Shown here piece by piece: positions 35,093 to 46,135 of a stretch of 64,000 nt of DNA. Source of the stretch: Andrena cerasifolii (taxonomy: Eukaryota; Arthropoda; Insecta; Hymenoptera; Andrenidae). The stretch spans positions 5,084,001-5,148,000 of the forward strand of contig NC_135121.1 in NCBI RefSeq assembly GCF_050908995.1. Reading direction: 5' to 3'. The stretch's first letter is position 1. Each line of letters begins with the position of its first letter. The notes beneath the pieces were generated by a model, which did not search any database, had not been told where the DNA came from, and saw only the letters and a program-made list of their open reading frames with translations. The position numbers and the translations under genes were made by a program.

Positions 35093-35585
35093 AGCCTCGT
35101 TCAGATTAGTGAAGTTACTTGACTTCAAGTCGCTTGGATTCACTTGAAACTACTTTACCAATGTGAATCAGTTATTCACTTGACTTGATGTTTCAAGCGA
35201 AGTAGTAGAGAGTCTTTAACCAACTTTACCTACCTTGAAATACAACTTGACTAATGTGAACGTACGTACAAGTGTGAATTTGAAGTCACTTGAAGTAATA
35301 CTGCCTATTGTTTTTGTAAAGTGAGGTTATAATCATAAAACAAAGACTAAGAATATGTAGAGTAATCACAAGATTACTAAATTTTTACAAATGGATGAAA
35401 AATATGATATTTTATGAAAGAAGAAGGAGACCACGTCCTTTGACGCCATTTTAGATATCTACTTGCTTCAAGTAATCCTGAAAGTAACTTGAAGGTATCT
35501 GACGCTACTGAACACAAACTTGAAGTTAATATACTTGAATACAAACGATTTGAAGTCAACTAACTGGACTAATGAGAACGAGATT
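35093..35585. mobile_element. PIF/Harbinger-type MITE, 493 bp, TTA TSD
   Basis: Left end AGCCTCGTTCAGATTAGT, right end the inverse of AATCTCGTTCTCATTAGT. TTA at 35090-35092 and 35586-35588. The interior is packed with ACTTGAAGT/ACTTCAAGT motifs in both orientations, typical subterminal repeats. Confidence 0.8.
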
Positions 35586-35813
35586 TTAGGAATTATGGTT
35601 ACACTGGAGGCGACGGGGCAAAAGATCCCTTCTCGTCCAGGAACATAGGTTCCGAACGTTACAAGTGTGAATATATTGCATTAAAAATATTTTTCAAATG
35701 TTTCATTTCACAGTAATTCTCGTATAACAATATAATCCTCTAGTTCCAGATCATTTCTTTTGATGTATCATATTTTAAGTATTGGGAAGTAACAAAAGTC
35801 ACTTGACTTGGAG

Positions 35814-36062
35814 CTACATAGTTAGGTCAATGCATCTTGCTTGGTCGCCTGTCCCTGTAAATGTCGTATTACGTTTGGTTGGCATCACTGTACCAGGCCC
35901 TACCATTGGGGTAGATATCCGGTAGATAGTAGATGGCTCGGATAGTAGAATACCCGCTGTGCTTGGGTTAGGTCGTATACCTAGGACCAGCTGTGTGCTA
36001 GGCGCGTCCGTCGATGACCAGGATCGGTACAGTGAGCTAGTGACGCAGGTTTTCAAGCTGCA
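35814..36062 (-). other. Exon-like island, strand uncertain
   Basis: A stretch of about 250 bp richer in GC than its surroundings is open on the minus strand for 80 codons. It is preceded by TTTACCTGCAG, a good acceptor, and closed by TAG at 35814, so it could be a terminal exon. On the plus strand the same region is open for about 45 codons up to CTGCAG-GTAAAT, a plausible donor. I do not recognise either translation. Ser/Thr/Pro-rich composition on the minus strand would suit an extracellular linker. Confidence 0.3.
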
Positions 36063-36762
36063 GGTAAATTGTTACGTCTTTTTCATTTGCTATTCTACGC
36101 AATTTCCTTCGGTGCATGCTGACTTGCTTGTTGGTGATACAAGCGTAGCGCGTAGCCACGCTACCGCGGGAGCTTATAAGGCAGACTCGCGCTCTAATTG
36201 GTTGGGGTTTTTTGTTAATATCTCGTTAACAAAGCCTCGGAGAACATTTTCGCTAAGGAGAAAGATGTTTCAAATCACCTCTCGAGTCAGCCCTCTCAAG
36301 GAACTCCAGCATTTTTGGGGCATCCTGTATATAAAGGAGTAGATGAGGGAGAACTTGCGAGAGAGCGGAACGGTCGAGAGGCCCTCTAGTGGCGAAATCG
36401 GAGGTATCGCTACAGAACGAAATGGACATGGATTTGGTTGATTGTTGCTATTTCTTGGGCAATCCTTTATTAAGTATCTTAATAACAAATCAGAGATTGG
36501 AACGAGAGAATGAAACATTTTCTTCAAGAGAGGAGAATGAAGAATACTATACTGTTGCGCCGGGGTGTTTTCTCGCTGGCCACCCAAAGGAGAGAATAAT
36601 ACACGGGCGTACACACTGCATAACTATATTTCGGTACTAGCTATGGGTTTACAATGGTCCTAGCTAAATCCCGCAATCGCATCCATACTATTAAGTTTCT
36701 ATCTTCTCTAACTGTCTTCAGGTATGGTAATAAACTTTAAAAAAAAATGATAATCGGCGTCT
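36063..36762. other. One transposon end and unassigned open frames
   Basis: TACAGGATGCCCCAAAAATG on the minus strand from 36331 is a TA-flanked terminus of the CAGGGTGTCCC type whose partner I did not find. Beyond it, 36270-36614 (-) and 36389-36640 (+) are open but unrecognised. Confidence 0.35.
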
Positions 36763-37245
36763 TCAATAAGATACTAATTTTTTCTGTTCCATGTCTAATA
36801 GTTTGTCTAGAGTATTTAATTTGATACACTTTTGGCGTTTTTGAATAGGAACCCAGGCATTATTTGCTGCACTTCTTCTTGACTGTGTGGCTTCACTCTG
36901 TGCACCCTCGCATTCTTCTGTCTCGCACTCTTCCGTAACACCACTGTCGTGTCTCACATTCATCAGTTCGTGTCATATTCTGTGGCGGCTTTGTGTCTTC
37001 CTCCACGTCTATTACTTGACAAAAGTTTTCTGATAATTCTACCCCCGAATATGACCGCTAAGTTTTCTGGTGTCAATCGATCTTTTACAAACAGCATGCT
37101 GGAAAAATGCGGCCAAGATGATTTTACTTGTATTCCTCCCTCGTCGCCTGAACGTCTTTATGAGACTTTATGTAACTCTCTCCGAAATGTGTCGCGTAAA
37201 CCACTGCATCTCAGTTTAACTGCTTCAACTAAAACAAAATAATAA
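36763..37245 (-). pseudogene. MADF-domain protein relic
   Basis: MADF domains are Myb/SANT-like DNA-binding modules of insect transcription factors, and also occur in the accessory protein of PIF/Harbinger transposons. On the minus strand I read LRDTFRRELHKV near 37195, then after a TAA codon SGDEGG...SSWPHFSSMLFVKDRLTP to about 37075. This matches the usual second half of a MADF domain (conserved LR..F.RE, then W..F..L.FL). After another stop, an acidic linker and a tail ending near KLLDMEQKKL close the frame at 36763. At least two in-frame stops make it a pseudogene. It is not obviously linked to the Harbinger relic 3 kb away. Confidence 0.6.
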
Positions 37246-37312
37246 TATTCGTTATAAATACTGTAATATAATGTTACCTCTCAAACACCACAATATATTT
37301 TCCTAACGCTTC

Positions 37313-37996
37313 CACCACACTGGGTCCACGCGACCAGAATATTCTTTCCTCTATATATCCGGATTTGTTGCACCGGTTTAAACAATTTTTTTTAATCAAT
37401 TAGTCAGACAATAAGGAAATGGAATATATCGATAGTTTGGTAAAAAATCTTTTAATGCTCAAGATATCTTGAAAAAAAGACGTCCGGGTTCTGAAAATTC
37501 AGTTTTTTCTTCTTTTAATCGCAGTCTTTACTAAAAAAAGGTACGGGAATTTTATTATACCTCACTCGAAAGGTTTTGAGTCATACTTCAAGAAAATAGA
37601 TATATGTCATTATGATGATTTCAAAAAATATAATTATTTCGAGAGATGAAGCTGAGTGATTTTTTACTTCTTCCGAACGAATGTTCTCTGTAAAATTATA
37701 CAATGAAACGGTTGGAATAATAATTTATTTTAAAAATAAAAGTATAAATCACTATGAAATCATTCATTTACACTAAAAGCAGTCGCAACATATTTTCGCC
37801 ACATATTCCCTACACATCGGCCGATCGCATTTTAAACACTTTTTATCGATTGAAAAGTATGTGTTCTATTTTACACAGCGTAGAAATAATGCTGGAACAA
37901 CAAATCACTGTACAAACAAAAATGTTCTGTAGCAACTGTTAACTCCACTTTTCGAAATTACTGACGTGGACACCACACTGGGTCTGCGCGACCCAT
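37313..37996. repeat. Direct repeat pair CACCACACTGGGTC
   Basis: CACCACACTGGGTCCACGCG at 37313 and CACCACACTGGGTCTGCGCG at 37971, both followed by ACC, in the same orientation about 658 bp apart. The AT-rich DNA between is non-coding. They could be duplicated subterminal motifs of an unrecognised element. Confidence 0.5.
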
Positions 37997-38610
37997 ACAC
38001 TACAGTTTTCACAATGTTACTCGGCTTCTTCAGGTAAATTAGGGGTCTAAAAAAAAGGAGCATTTGACTGTTTAATCTTTACGAATATTAAAATAAAGTT
38101 TTTGTTTATTTATTTTATTTATTCAAATTTGTAGTTCACTTTTTGTTGGATTTTGTTCAATAAATAAAAAAAATTGTATGCGATGTATATACAAAATCAA
38201 AACAGTAAATATAAGCACTTCCGAAGGGATTCGAAAATTCATATAATTTGGTTGCATCAATATAATTATCTACACATTCGCATGATATGTGCATTATACA
38301 AGCTATTATATGAAATAATTATATAGTATACGTATCAAGCTGTTTTGTGCCTACTATTAAATTATTAATCTTTTAAATATATATGTATCTATTACACTAT
38401 TAAACTCTTTTACATATAAAACTATTAAATTTTAAAGGCGAGGTTCAGCAAGCTAATTTATAAACAAATTCTGTATATACAACAAATATGAAAAATATGC
38501 AGACTGTGCAAGGTATATCCAGAATATGCAAAATGTGCAATATCAAAAATATATTTTTATATCTTCTTAATGATGAAGCATAGTTCTGTTAAAGTCCCGC
38601 TTGTCTAAGC
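37997..38610. other. AT-rich interval
   Basis: Nothing recognised apart from short A/T runs. Confidence 0.5.
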
Positions 38611-38826
38611 CAGGGTTGACTAACTGGTGGCTCGCGAGCTACCGGGGACACCTTCGCCTTGCTGCCACGCTGAACGGCCCCCCTCCATACCTACCGGACT
38701 GACGATCACAGTCAAAAAGAGAAGGAAAGAAATCACAGCTTGGTCGGTATGGAGGAGGGCCGTTCAGCATGACAGCAAGGCGGAGGTGCCCCCGGTGGCT
38801 CGCGAGCCACCAGTTAGTCAACCCTG
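38611..38826. mobile_element. hAT-like MITE, 216 bp, perfect 8-bp TSD
   Basis: Ends CAGGGTTGACTAACTGGTGG and its inverse. TSD GTCTAAGC perfect at 38603-38610 and 38827-38834. The body shares the GGCTCGCGAG box and CCTCCATACC with 22981-23216; the two are clearly one family. Confidence 0.93.
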
Positions 38827-38942
38827 GTCTAAGCCATTCCTATAAAAACATGCATTTACATAAACTTCCGCAGTCTATATTATAATTGGGTTAGGTATAT
38901 GCAATCTATTTCCTAACCTATCTGCTCGATGTACAATGTACA

Positions 38943-39175
38943 TACATACATTCGGGCGCCGCGCCCTGGTTCTTTCGGCCCGCTTGAAATAATTCATTCC
39001 GCTTGGTTCTGCTCGAGCCGCCCGGTTCCGTCAGGCCGCTTGAAACATTCAAGGTATTACTTGGTTCTATCCAAGCCGCCCGGTTCTTTTAAACCGCTCG
39101 GCTGTTTCGGGTACTCGACTCGGCGCGGGCGTTCAAGCCGAGTTAGGCTCGGCTTGCTTTTTTCAGGTATTTGAA
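38943..39175 (+). repeat. GC-rich imperfect tandem repeat
   Basis: Units like GCCGCCCGGTTC....CCGCTTGAAA recur at about 38960, 39018 and 39070, with related pieces up to a GCCGAG..CTCGGC hairpin near 39140. Strongly GC-biased against the AT-rich background. Confidence 0.65.
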
Positions 39176-39346
39176 CAGCTCTAGTGTTTGAGGGTTACTG
39201 ATATTTATTTTATTATCACAAATTTCTTTCTACTGGAACATCATTTAGTGTTTTGAGCTTTTCATATAGAATGGCACATACAACAATACGACAAATTGTG
39301 AGTGACACGTGTTTCTCGAGTTGGAATTATTTTTGAGAACAATATA

Positions 39347-40250
39347 CAGTATTTCCTCGTTGAGGGCTCGTTGGTCGGGACCGGCGATGAGCCCGTATCG
39401 TGAACAGAGCTCTAATCCCGAGTGTTCGTTTTTCGCTTCTTTCTGGCCGAAGGGGGGAGCGAGATGGAATACTTTGCGTGCGCGACGGGCGTGGACGTTC
39501 AGATGGAATCGTGACTGCTCGACGCATGCGCGTCACGGTCAGATAGCCAGGCACGGCACGAGCCTTTTTTGCGCCCTAAGCGAACTTCCCCAATTGAGGC
39601 CCTTTATTGTAATACATTTACTTGAGATTATTGATGGCCTCACTCCGTATTTTTATTCGTAGTTTAAAACAATTGCAGTACAATTTGTAGTATTTCATTT
39701 AAAAGTTTATTTTCAAGAATGCCAACAATGAAATTACCATTTTGCGCCCCTTGTCAACCTTACGCCCTAGGCAATTGTCTATTTTTTCAGAGTAAACTTA
39801 TAAATAATCTCAAATAATTGTATTATAATAAAGGGCGCAATTTGACAAGTTCGTCTCGGGCGCAAAAAAGACTTGAGCCGGGCCAGCGTCAAGATTTTGC
39901 GAAAGCAGTTTTCACAGAGTTACGAGCAATGGGGCCGCAGTGATGGAGGGGGAAACACTTACAGGACCGGTGGTAATGTGTGCGTGACTGACGCAGGCGC
40001 AGTTCATGCACACATAACCACCACCCCTGTAGGTGTTTCCCCCTCCATTCACTACGGCCCCATCGCTCCTAACTCTGGGTTTTTCATGCTCACGGTAAGC
40101 GCTCGCGACCATCGCGCACGCCCGCCGCGCACCGTCCACGCTCGCTTTCAGTGCCTCTCACGCGCTCTCGTTCCATCTCGCTCTCGCCTTCGCCGGACAA
40201 GAGTGAGACAGAAGTGGTGGGGATAGCGAAAAGTCCACAACGTGTACACC
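39347..40250. mobile_element. Composite repeat, copy 1 (partner at 50730)
   Basis: Starts CAGTATTTCCTCG after TA at 39345-39346; the partner starts CAGTATTGTCTCG after TA. Shared blocks include CTTTCTGGCCGAAGGGGGGA, GTCAAGATTTTGCG and GGAGGGGGAAACAC. From 39940 to 40080 the sequence folds back (GGAGGGGGAAACAC and its inverse). It is interrupted by the nested foldback at 39557-39885. No transposase; the overlapping open frames are GC-driven. Confidence 0.7.
39557..39885. mobile_element. Foldback nested in the composite repeat
   Basis: Arms start AGCCTTTTTTGCGCCCTAAG and, inverted, AGTCTTTTTTGCGCCCGAGA, and extend through GCCCTTTATTRTAATAC. The partner copy at 50730 lacks this segment, which fixes it as an insertion. 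The centre is AT-rich. Confidence 0.75.
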
Positions 40251-40269
40251 GAACCGAGCCCTTAACGAA

Positions 40270-40889
40270 ACCGTCACCAATAACTTTTTTGATAAATGGA
40301 ATGTTCACAACTGCGTTGAATGCTTTGGCGGAAAAAAATATTTGTATTAAATGTCCTGAAAATTCAGGATCACTATACTATAATTATAAGCTATATTTTT
40401 CGGTCGTATTACAAGCTACAGCTGACGCTAATTATAAATTTATTACCATCGACGTGTACCTTACCAAACGTCTGTAATTACTTAGAAACCGATAACTTCA
40501 ATGTACCAAACGCTGAAATGCTTACACGTACAGATATATCAGCACCTTGTGTTTTGTTAGGCGATGAAGCCTGTCCACTCAAGCCGCTTTTACTAAAACC
40601 ATACTCTAGAGTCTCTAGACGGAATCTTACGGACCAAGAACGAATTTACAATTTTAGACTGTCCAGAGCTCGGCGTTGTGTGAAATGCACATTTGAAATA
40701 TTAGTTGCTAAATGGAGATATTTAAAAACAGAGTTGCAAATATATCCTAAACACGTCGACACTATAGAAAGGCGTGTCTGTTTACTACACAATATAGTTA
40801 TTGACAATGAGGGTTACAATGTAGTCGGACATGACATCGCAACCGAGATAAACGCGATGTTTCAAAATACTATAAACGTTCTGGCATAG
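40270..40889 (+). pseudogene. PIF/Harbinger transposase (HARBI1-like) relic
   Basis: These DDE transposases cut at TWA targets. Three frames must be combined: WNVHNCVECFGGKK near 40295-40335, IKCPENSGSLYYNYK and VVLQATADANYKFITIDV at about 40345-40455, then after a second frame change VLLGDEACPLKPLLLKPY (about 40550-40605), NLTDQERIYNFRLSRARR and a C-terminal VCLLHNIV (about 40780-40800), ending with TAG at 40887. In the family the first Asp sits in a (I/L)DGKH box, here FGGKK; the middle Asp in GDEA is intact; the third acidic residue in VEN.FG is Lys (VKCTFE). The piece between the first and second Asp is shortened. Enzymatically dead. Confidence 0.93.
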
Positions 40890-42246
40890 CAGCATGTAGG
40901 ATCAGAGATAGTTTCAAAGACTATTTTAATAGTGATGTAAGAGCGGTGCGATAACATTATAATGTTTTAAACTAATAATAAAATTCTAATCGTGCATTAC
41001 AATGCATTACAGTGCATTAAAATTTTACGTAAATACGGATATATTTATAAACATAAATAAACAAAATCTATATACTTACGTCCATTTCTTCGCTAACTTT
41101 TCCCCGCTTTTGACGAGACATGTCCCTATTGTGGTAATTTTTATTTCTCATATCCCACAAACTATTATACGAAAACAGTATAGACATAAATTTTTGATTA
41201 TCCATTTGATAAAATTTGAAGCAGAAAGTTCGTTCCAACGATTTGGATGAACCAATGGGTACGCGAAAATTCGAGCCAATAATAGCAATTATTATTTAAT
41301 AAGGATGGATAATTGATTTTAGGCTTATATTCAATATAAATGTATGGTATTCTGAACTATCCAAGTTCCTGAATAGTAGCACTCACTCTTGATAATTATC
41401 CATACCCACTAATTTTACTTAGGGAATATAAAATCATTATTAAGTTTTCAACTTATATAGACATAGGCAGGGGGCGGATTTGAAGCTTGGCGCCCCTAGG
41501 CTAACATTTCGAGAATTCGAGACATATACCTTGGACGAGATAACGGGGATATTTATTCATTATGGCCAAGGGACTCGGAGACTTTGTAAAATTCAACAAG
41601 AGTATTTGATATTTTTTTGTTCCGACTTTCGGTGCTAGGAAAAATGGATAGGGTAAAGGACCCAATTACCGTCACCCTAAGCTGCTTTACGTAAAGAAAC
41701 GAATAAATTTTGTGAAATGATGCATAAAAAAATTAGCATACAACTGAAACTGTTATTTATACGATACAAAAAACAGTACTTAATTTTTTCTTCCATAATT
41801 TGAATAAAACGATCAAAAATTTTAAACGGATATTAGGAGAGTGAAAACGATGACTTCCTTGCGAAAGAGAAAAAAGGCGTTAAAGAAAATGCTGTAATTG
41901 TAATATTTAAGCTATTAACAAAAAAAATATAATGTTCTAAATAATATAAGCATCATAGAAAGTAATAAAGATCCAAATTTGACGATTCATTAAGTCTTTT
42001 TACTTATTAATTGGGTGACAGGCCCCTCCAGCTGAAAGACGGAGCGAGACAAAGTATCATGCTTTCTCTCTTAAGTACCCGACGGCAACTTCGTGTCGAC
42101 GCTTTCGTGTCCTCTCGCTCGTTGTCCGGTTCTCTCACCCTCGTCCGCAGGCTTCCAAGAAATGGTGGGGATAGTCGCCGGACTCTCAACGGGCGGAAAA
42201 AACGGACTCATAACGGGGGATTACTCGAAAACCAGTGGAAATAAGG
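40890..42246. other. AT-rich interval with one possible element end
   Basis: CAGGGGGCGGATTTG at 41467 resembles a hAT-like terminus but no partner was found. The 42007-42244 patch is GC-richer, shares GAAATGGTGGGGATAG with a motif near 40210, and is open on both strands. No gene called. Confidence 0.35.
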
Positions 42247-42479
42247 TGTATACATTATAGGTTATTGAATTTGTCTTGGGCCGCACTATCAAGTGACCTC
42301 TAAAAAAATAGTTCTATTTAAAAAACCGAACTTGACCATCGAATATTTTAAAATAATAATCGAAAACAATCGTCTCAGCTAATAAATTTGTCCCCTGGAA
42401 CCATGCAATTCCATATAATTTTTTTTTCTCCAATACGTTAGGAGATATCCAGCTGTTCAGTCTTCCCGCGGACACCCTG
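42247..42479 (-). mobile_element. CAGGGTGTCC repeat, copy 2
   Basis: On the minus strand it starts CAGGGTGTCCGCGGGAAG after TA (42480-42481) and matches 30246-30493 to GACAAATTCAATAA and GTATACACC. The distal end is again unclear. Confidence 0.7.
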
Positions 42480-43572
42480 TATGTAAAAGGTGGGCTCGAT
42501 CAGATACCGGTGAAACGTGCCCCAAGAGCTCTGAAGTTTTACATGTATAATTCCATAAGCGCGGCTTTGCCGCTACTGTAAGCACCTACTCTCTTGAAAT
42601 AAGTAAGCTATTTTAGTTGAACTTTCTGTTGCATTTGGAGCAAGAAGGAGTCCTTGAATGCGTATAATCACTTTTACGAACGTCAGACACCTCGTGTTGG
42701 ACTTTTCAAACATTTCGAACGATTCTGGTCCAATAGTCTTAATAAACGTCTTACGACCACGAGTGCGTCAAGTGCCAGTAGCGCCATATGCGACCTATAC
42801 TTTTTGCAATATCAGTTTCGCCTATTCGGAGGTCAATTACCGACATGTGGCGGAGGTACGGTGATGGCTCCTTTTCAAGATAGACGACGCGTTTTTTTTC
42901 GAGATGGCACTGCACACCGTAATATAATTAACTACAATGTCATGGATGCTTACGACCTGTTTGATTATATGCACTCAAGGACTCCTGCACAAAATGCAAG
43001 AAAAGTTAAACTATATAACTTTTTTTATAATACAAAAATACATTTTTTATATAATCCCTATTTTGTACTGGGGTGTATACTTTTCCCACGCAAATGTGCA
43101 GGAAAGTAGATTAACTTTTAACCTGAAAAATTAACAAAAAAAGTGTTATTTTTTAATATATCATTTAAACAAATGGAGTTTTCTGGAATTTGCTTACGCG
43201 GCTGGATTCTTTGTTAAAAAATACGCAATTTTGCCATATATGCCGTTCTTCTAGCTCTAGTAATTTCCAAGATATTCGACCTTGGAAAGGGCATAGAATA
43301 AACTACTTATATAGAGTTTTTTGTCAAAATCGGGCGATGCTTTTCAGGGAAATTGCAGCTTTTGTGAATTTTCTGCATCTACAAAAACCTGAAAAACATA
43401 TCAAACGTATATTGAAAAATGGTTACAATGTATAGGAATATATACTGTTAGCAATTCTGATTTTTTTTCTAACTTTTTGGTACCAATTACATTTTGATAT
43501 CTATTAAACCACCAAACGAACTCACCTAAAGTGAAGATAGATTGTCATTATAATTATCAAGAGCTTTATGTG
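42480..43572. other. Unassigned open frames
   Basis: The plus frame at 42654-43109 (151 codons) and those at 42658-42864 and 43190-43435 have no domain I recognise. Overlap between frames and AT-rich tails argue against a host exon; a decayed transposon protein is possible. Confidence 0.3.
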
Positions 43573-43690
43573 AAGAGATTACAGTGTAATATAGTAGTTA
43601 CCTTCGTCTGCGTCAGATGTCACCACGTCCAGAGTAAGACCAAGAAATTCTCTTCCCCAGTTCCGTCTTTAGCCGTCGTCATTTCTTTAG
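43573..43690 (+). repeat. DIRS terminal repeat, low-coordinate copy
   Basis: AGATTACAGTGTA then CGTCTGCGTCAGATGTCAC and AGAAATTCTCTTCCCCA match the complement of 48375-48497, forming inverted terminal repeats. A third piece, ATTTCGAACCTCGTTCTCAA, is at 43843. Confidence 0.8.
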
Positions 43691-43804
43691 AGTATCTTTA
43701 TAAAAATTGCTTACCCGATTCTTGGGGATGGGAAATAAGAGGAAATTGTAGTTTCTCGGGTGGGATGCAATCTCCTCGAACGAGGCTCTTCATATTATTA
43801 CGAT

Positions 43805-44085
43805 CGAACTTCACTTCGGGTAAGTAGGTTTGATCGTTTAATTATATTTCGAACCTCGTTCTCAAGATTACAGTCTAAGTATTTACAGAGGTAGCAACTT
43901 TTTAAATTATTTACAGAGGTATTTACATTGGTAGCAACTTTTTAAATTATATATATATATATTTATATAGTTTAAATATATAATTTAAAAAGTTGCTACC
44001 TCTGTAAATACTTAGACTGTAATCTTGAGAACGAGGTTCGAAATATAATTAAACGATCAAACCTAGTTACCTGAAGTGAACTGGC
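43805..44085. repeat. Palindrome containing the DIRS end sequence
   Basis: Arms of about 105 bp: TTCACTTCGGGTAAGTAGGT at 43810 is inverted at the right end near 44065, and CGAACCTCGTTCTCAAGATT is inverted near 44025. The centre is (AT)n with a duplicated AGGTAGCAACTTTTTAAATT block. Because the DIRS terminus lies within the arms, it may be an inverted end duplication. Confidence 0.75.
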
Positions 44086-44608
44086 CTCAAAATTGAGGGC
44101 CAATCCTGAACAAGCAATATCCTGATGCAACAAGACATCGAAAAGTCCTTTACCGTTTTGGGATCCGACGCTTCGTTCTTCAGATATTACCAGTTGAATA
44201 TTAGCGGTCCAAGTTCCGGGGTGCGCAGTTTAAAGCCGAGTCAGCTGAGCGCACGGCAGCGTACACTCGCACGCACACGCAGGAGGCACGCGTAGATACA
44301 GACCCATACAAACAGTCGAGCTGACCGCGCTGGTTCAAACCATGAAAATGGGTTAGCGCGGTCGGGTTTACTGTGTATGTGGGTCTGTATCTACGTGTGC
44401 CTTCTGCGTGTGTGTGCGAGCGTACGCTGCCGCGCGCTCAGCTGATTTGGCTTTAAACTGCGCGCCCGGGAAATTGCACCGCTAATATTCAACTGTTAAT
44501 ATCTGTAGAACGAATCCTTGGATCCCAAAACGGTAATGGACTTCTCGATTTCTTTTTGCAAAAAGATATTACATGTTCCGGGAAGTCCCGCAATTTTGGG
44601 ACACCCTG
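44083..44608. mobile_element. Foldback element with a CAGGGTGTCCC end
   Basis: Right end: TACAGGGTGTCCCAAAATTG read from 44610 on the minus strand, with TA outside. The left end near 44083 is diverged. Arms of about 230 bp share ACCGTTTTGGGATCC and GTCTGTATCTACG...; inner arms are GC-rich with CACACGCA/TGCGTGTG runs. Confidence 0.8.
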
Positions 44609-45259
44609 TACATATATATAAAATTAAGTTGCATATTAATAAAAGTATATCTGTATATTGTTGCTTGTGCTGGTTTCTAGCTTATGAGTTATTCTACAGT
44701 AAACAATCTTGGTTTAAATAACACGAACAATCCTTACTACTAGGTGTGTTAGGATACTGGTATTGTTACATTTGGAATACTGCTTCTGTGAAGTCTTTTT
44801 TATTTGCAATTATCGGCCTATTAAAGACTTTGGCGAACATCTCGGACCCCCTAGACTATTCTGCCGTCTTCCTGATGTGCCTATGTCTACGCCTCTGGAG
44901 TTCGCTCAGGATTGCCACCTCTCCGGTCTATGCCCGGAGACTTCGGGATTTGAAGCAAATCTCCGAGCTCCAGTTTTACTGGAAAAATCTCCCGGTTGTG
45001 GAACAAAATGAAACAGTAAGAAATTGTGATATTTATTTGGTACCAATTTTATATACATAAAAGTTATGAATTATAAAAACTGATATTTTTACATTCTCAA
45101 TTGTTTATATTTAAAAGAACGGCACATTTGTTTTTCAGATATTCAAGAACAAACACCTTTGTCTGTTTTTTTTTCCATCTCCAGGTTTATATTCAAATCA
45201 CCGAGTTGAAATGTGTGACACACATCGGGATTTATATGATATTGAGTTGGCAACCCTGG

Positions 45260-46100
45260 CGCACGCTATCGATGTAGTCGTATGCCTCGTGGAATGCGCC
45301 GAGAAAATAGCATGTCTATTCCGTTCTTTTGTAGGACCACCTTGAACCATCTGTTTATTGTTTGACTACTGGTTGCCTGAAACGGCTTTTTGTAGTAATG
45401 AACAGCTTGCCAATATTGGCTCCGATGTCCTTAGTTGCATGTAGATATTTTAGCAGCGTGCTTCTGCACAAACATCTTAAGTAACGGCTAGTTACGTCCG
45501 GGATTCGAGGTCTTAACTAACTCCCTAATTCTTATCGCCAGGCCCTCAGGGGATCTCGTTATGCCCTTGATGTCAATGCGAGCTAGCGTTTGCGTTCTAT
45601 GCACAGCGGCAGCACTAACAGCATCGCCATTTTTCCGTAAAGTCTGCTAGAGGTAAGTCTTCCAGTGGAAAAAGATTTTTCAAATAGTGTGGAACTGTAT
45701 TAACGTCCTAGGTAGATGAATACTTCAGGGTTGTCGGTCTTAATCGAGTAATAATAGGGCTATTCCCGAGCTTGAGATTAGTAATATTGCCGAACGACAA
45801 GAGTTTAATGTGCCATACGGCGAGCCTTCCCTGAATTTCATCATAAGGAATTGTAACACTTTGTTGTATGGTGGTTTATAGAAGTCTGATCCGTTGGCTT
45901 TGCAAGGTAGCCACCGTTGCTTTAGTGCGAATTCGTATTGTTTTACTGTTGAGCGCGACGAAGATGCTAGTAACATATCTATGGCTTCTGGTGGTACCTT
46001 TTTTCTCCGAAAGGCCGCGCTAATACTTTTCCTGCCATCAAACTTAGGTATTTGGCTCTGGGATGTTGCTTTAACCTGCAGGGTGATAACAGTAATTTGG
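45260..46100 (-). pseudogene. DIRS tyrosine recombinase relic
   Basis: The recombinase inserts circular DNA via a Tyr nucleophile. The N-terminal core-binding part is well kept: AAFRRKKVPPEAIDMLLASS, STVKQYEFALKQRW, then FREGSPYGTLNSCRSA (about 46030-45790). Further on, in shifting frames, come IRIPD-like and STLLKYLHATKDIGANIGKL (about 45500-45420) and an FKVV(V)LQKNGIDM stretch, ending in an altered HSTRH box near 45290. The catalytic Tyr region is lost where a CAGGGTTGCCAAC-type end starts at 45258. Frameshifts and stops make it inactive. Confidence 0.82.
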
Positions 46101-46135
46101 GGATCGAATTTTAACGGCCTGCTAGCATTGAACTG

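Noticed and set aside
38943..39175. CRISPR-like array
   Set aside because: Units are imperfect and contiguous without unique spacers, in a eukaryotic context.
42654..43435. Protein gene across the 151- and 81-codon frames
   Set aside because: No family motif, overlapping frames equally open, AT-rich tails. Left as unassigned.
44909..45258. hAT-like element with ends CAGGATTGCCACC and CAGGGTTGCCAAC
   Set aside because: The ends pair only roughly and the flanking octamers do not match, so only the right end, which cuts the DIRS recombinase, is mentioned.
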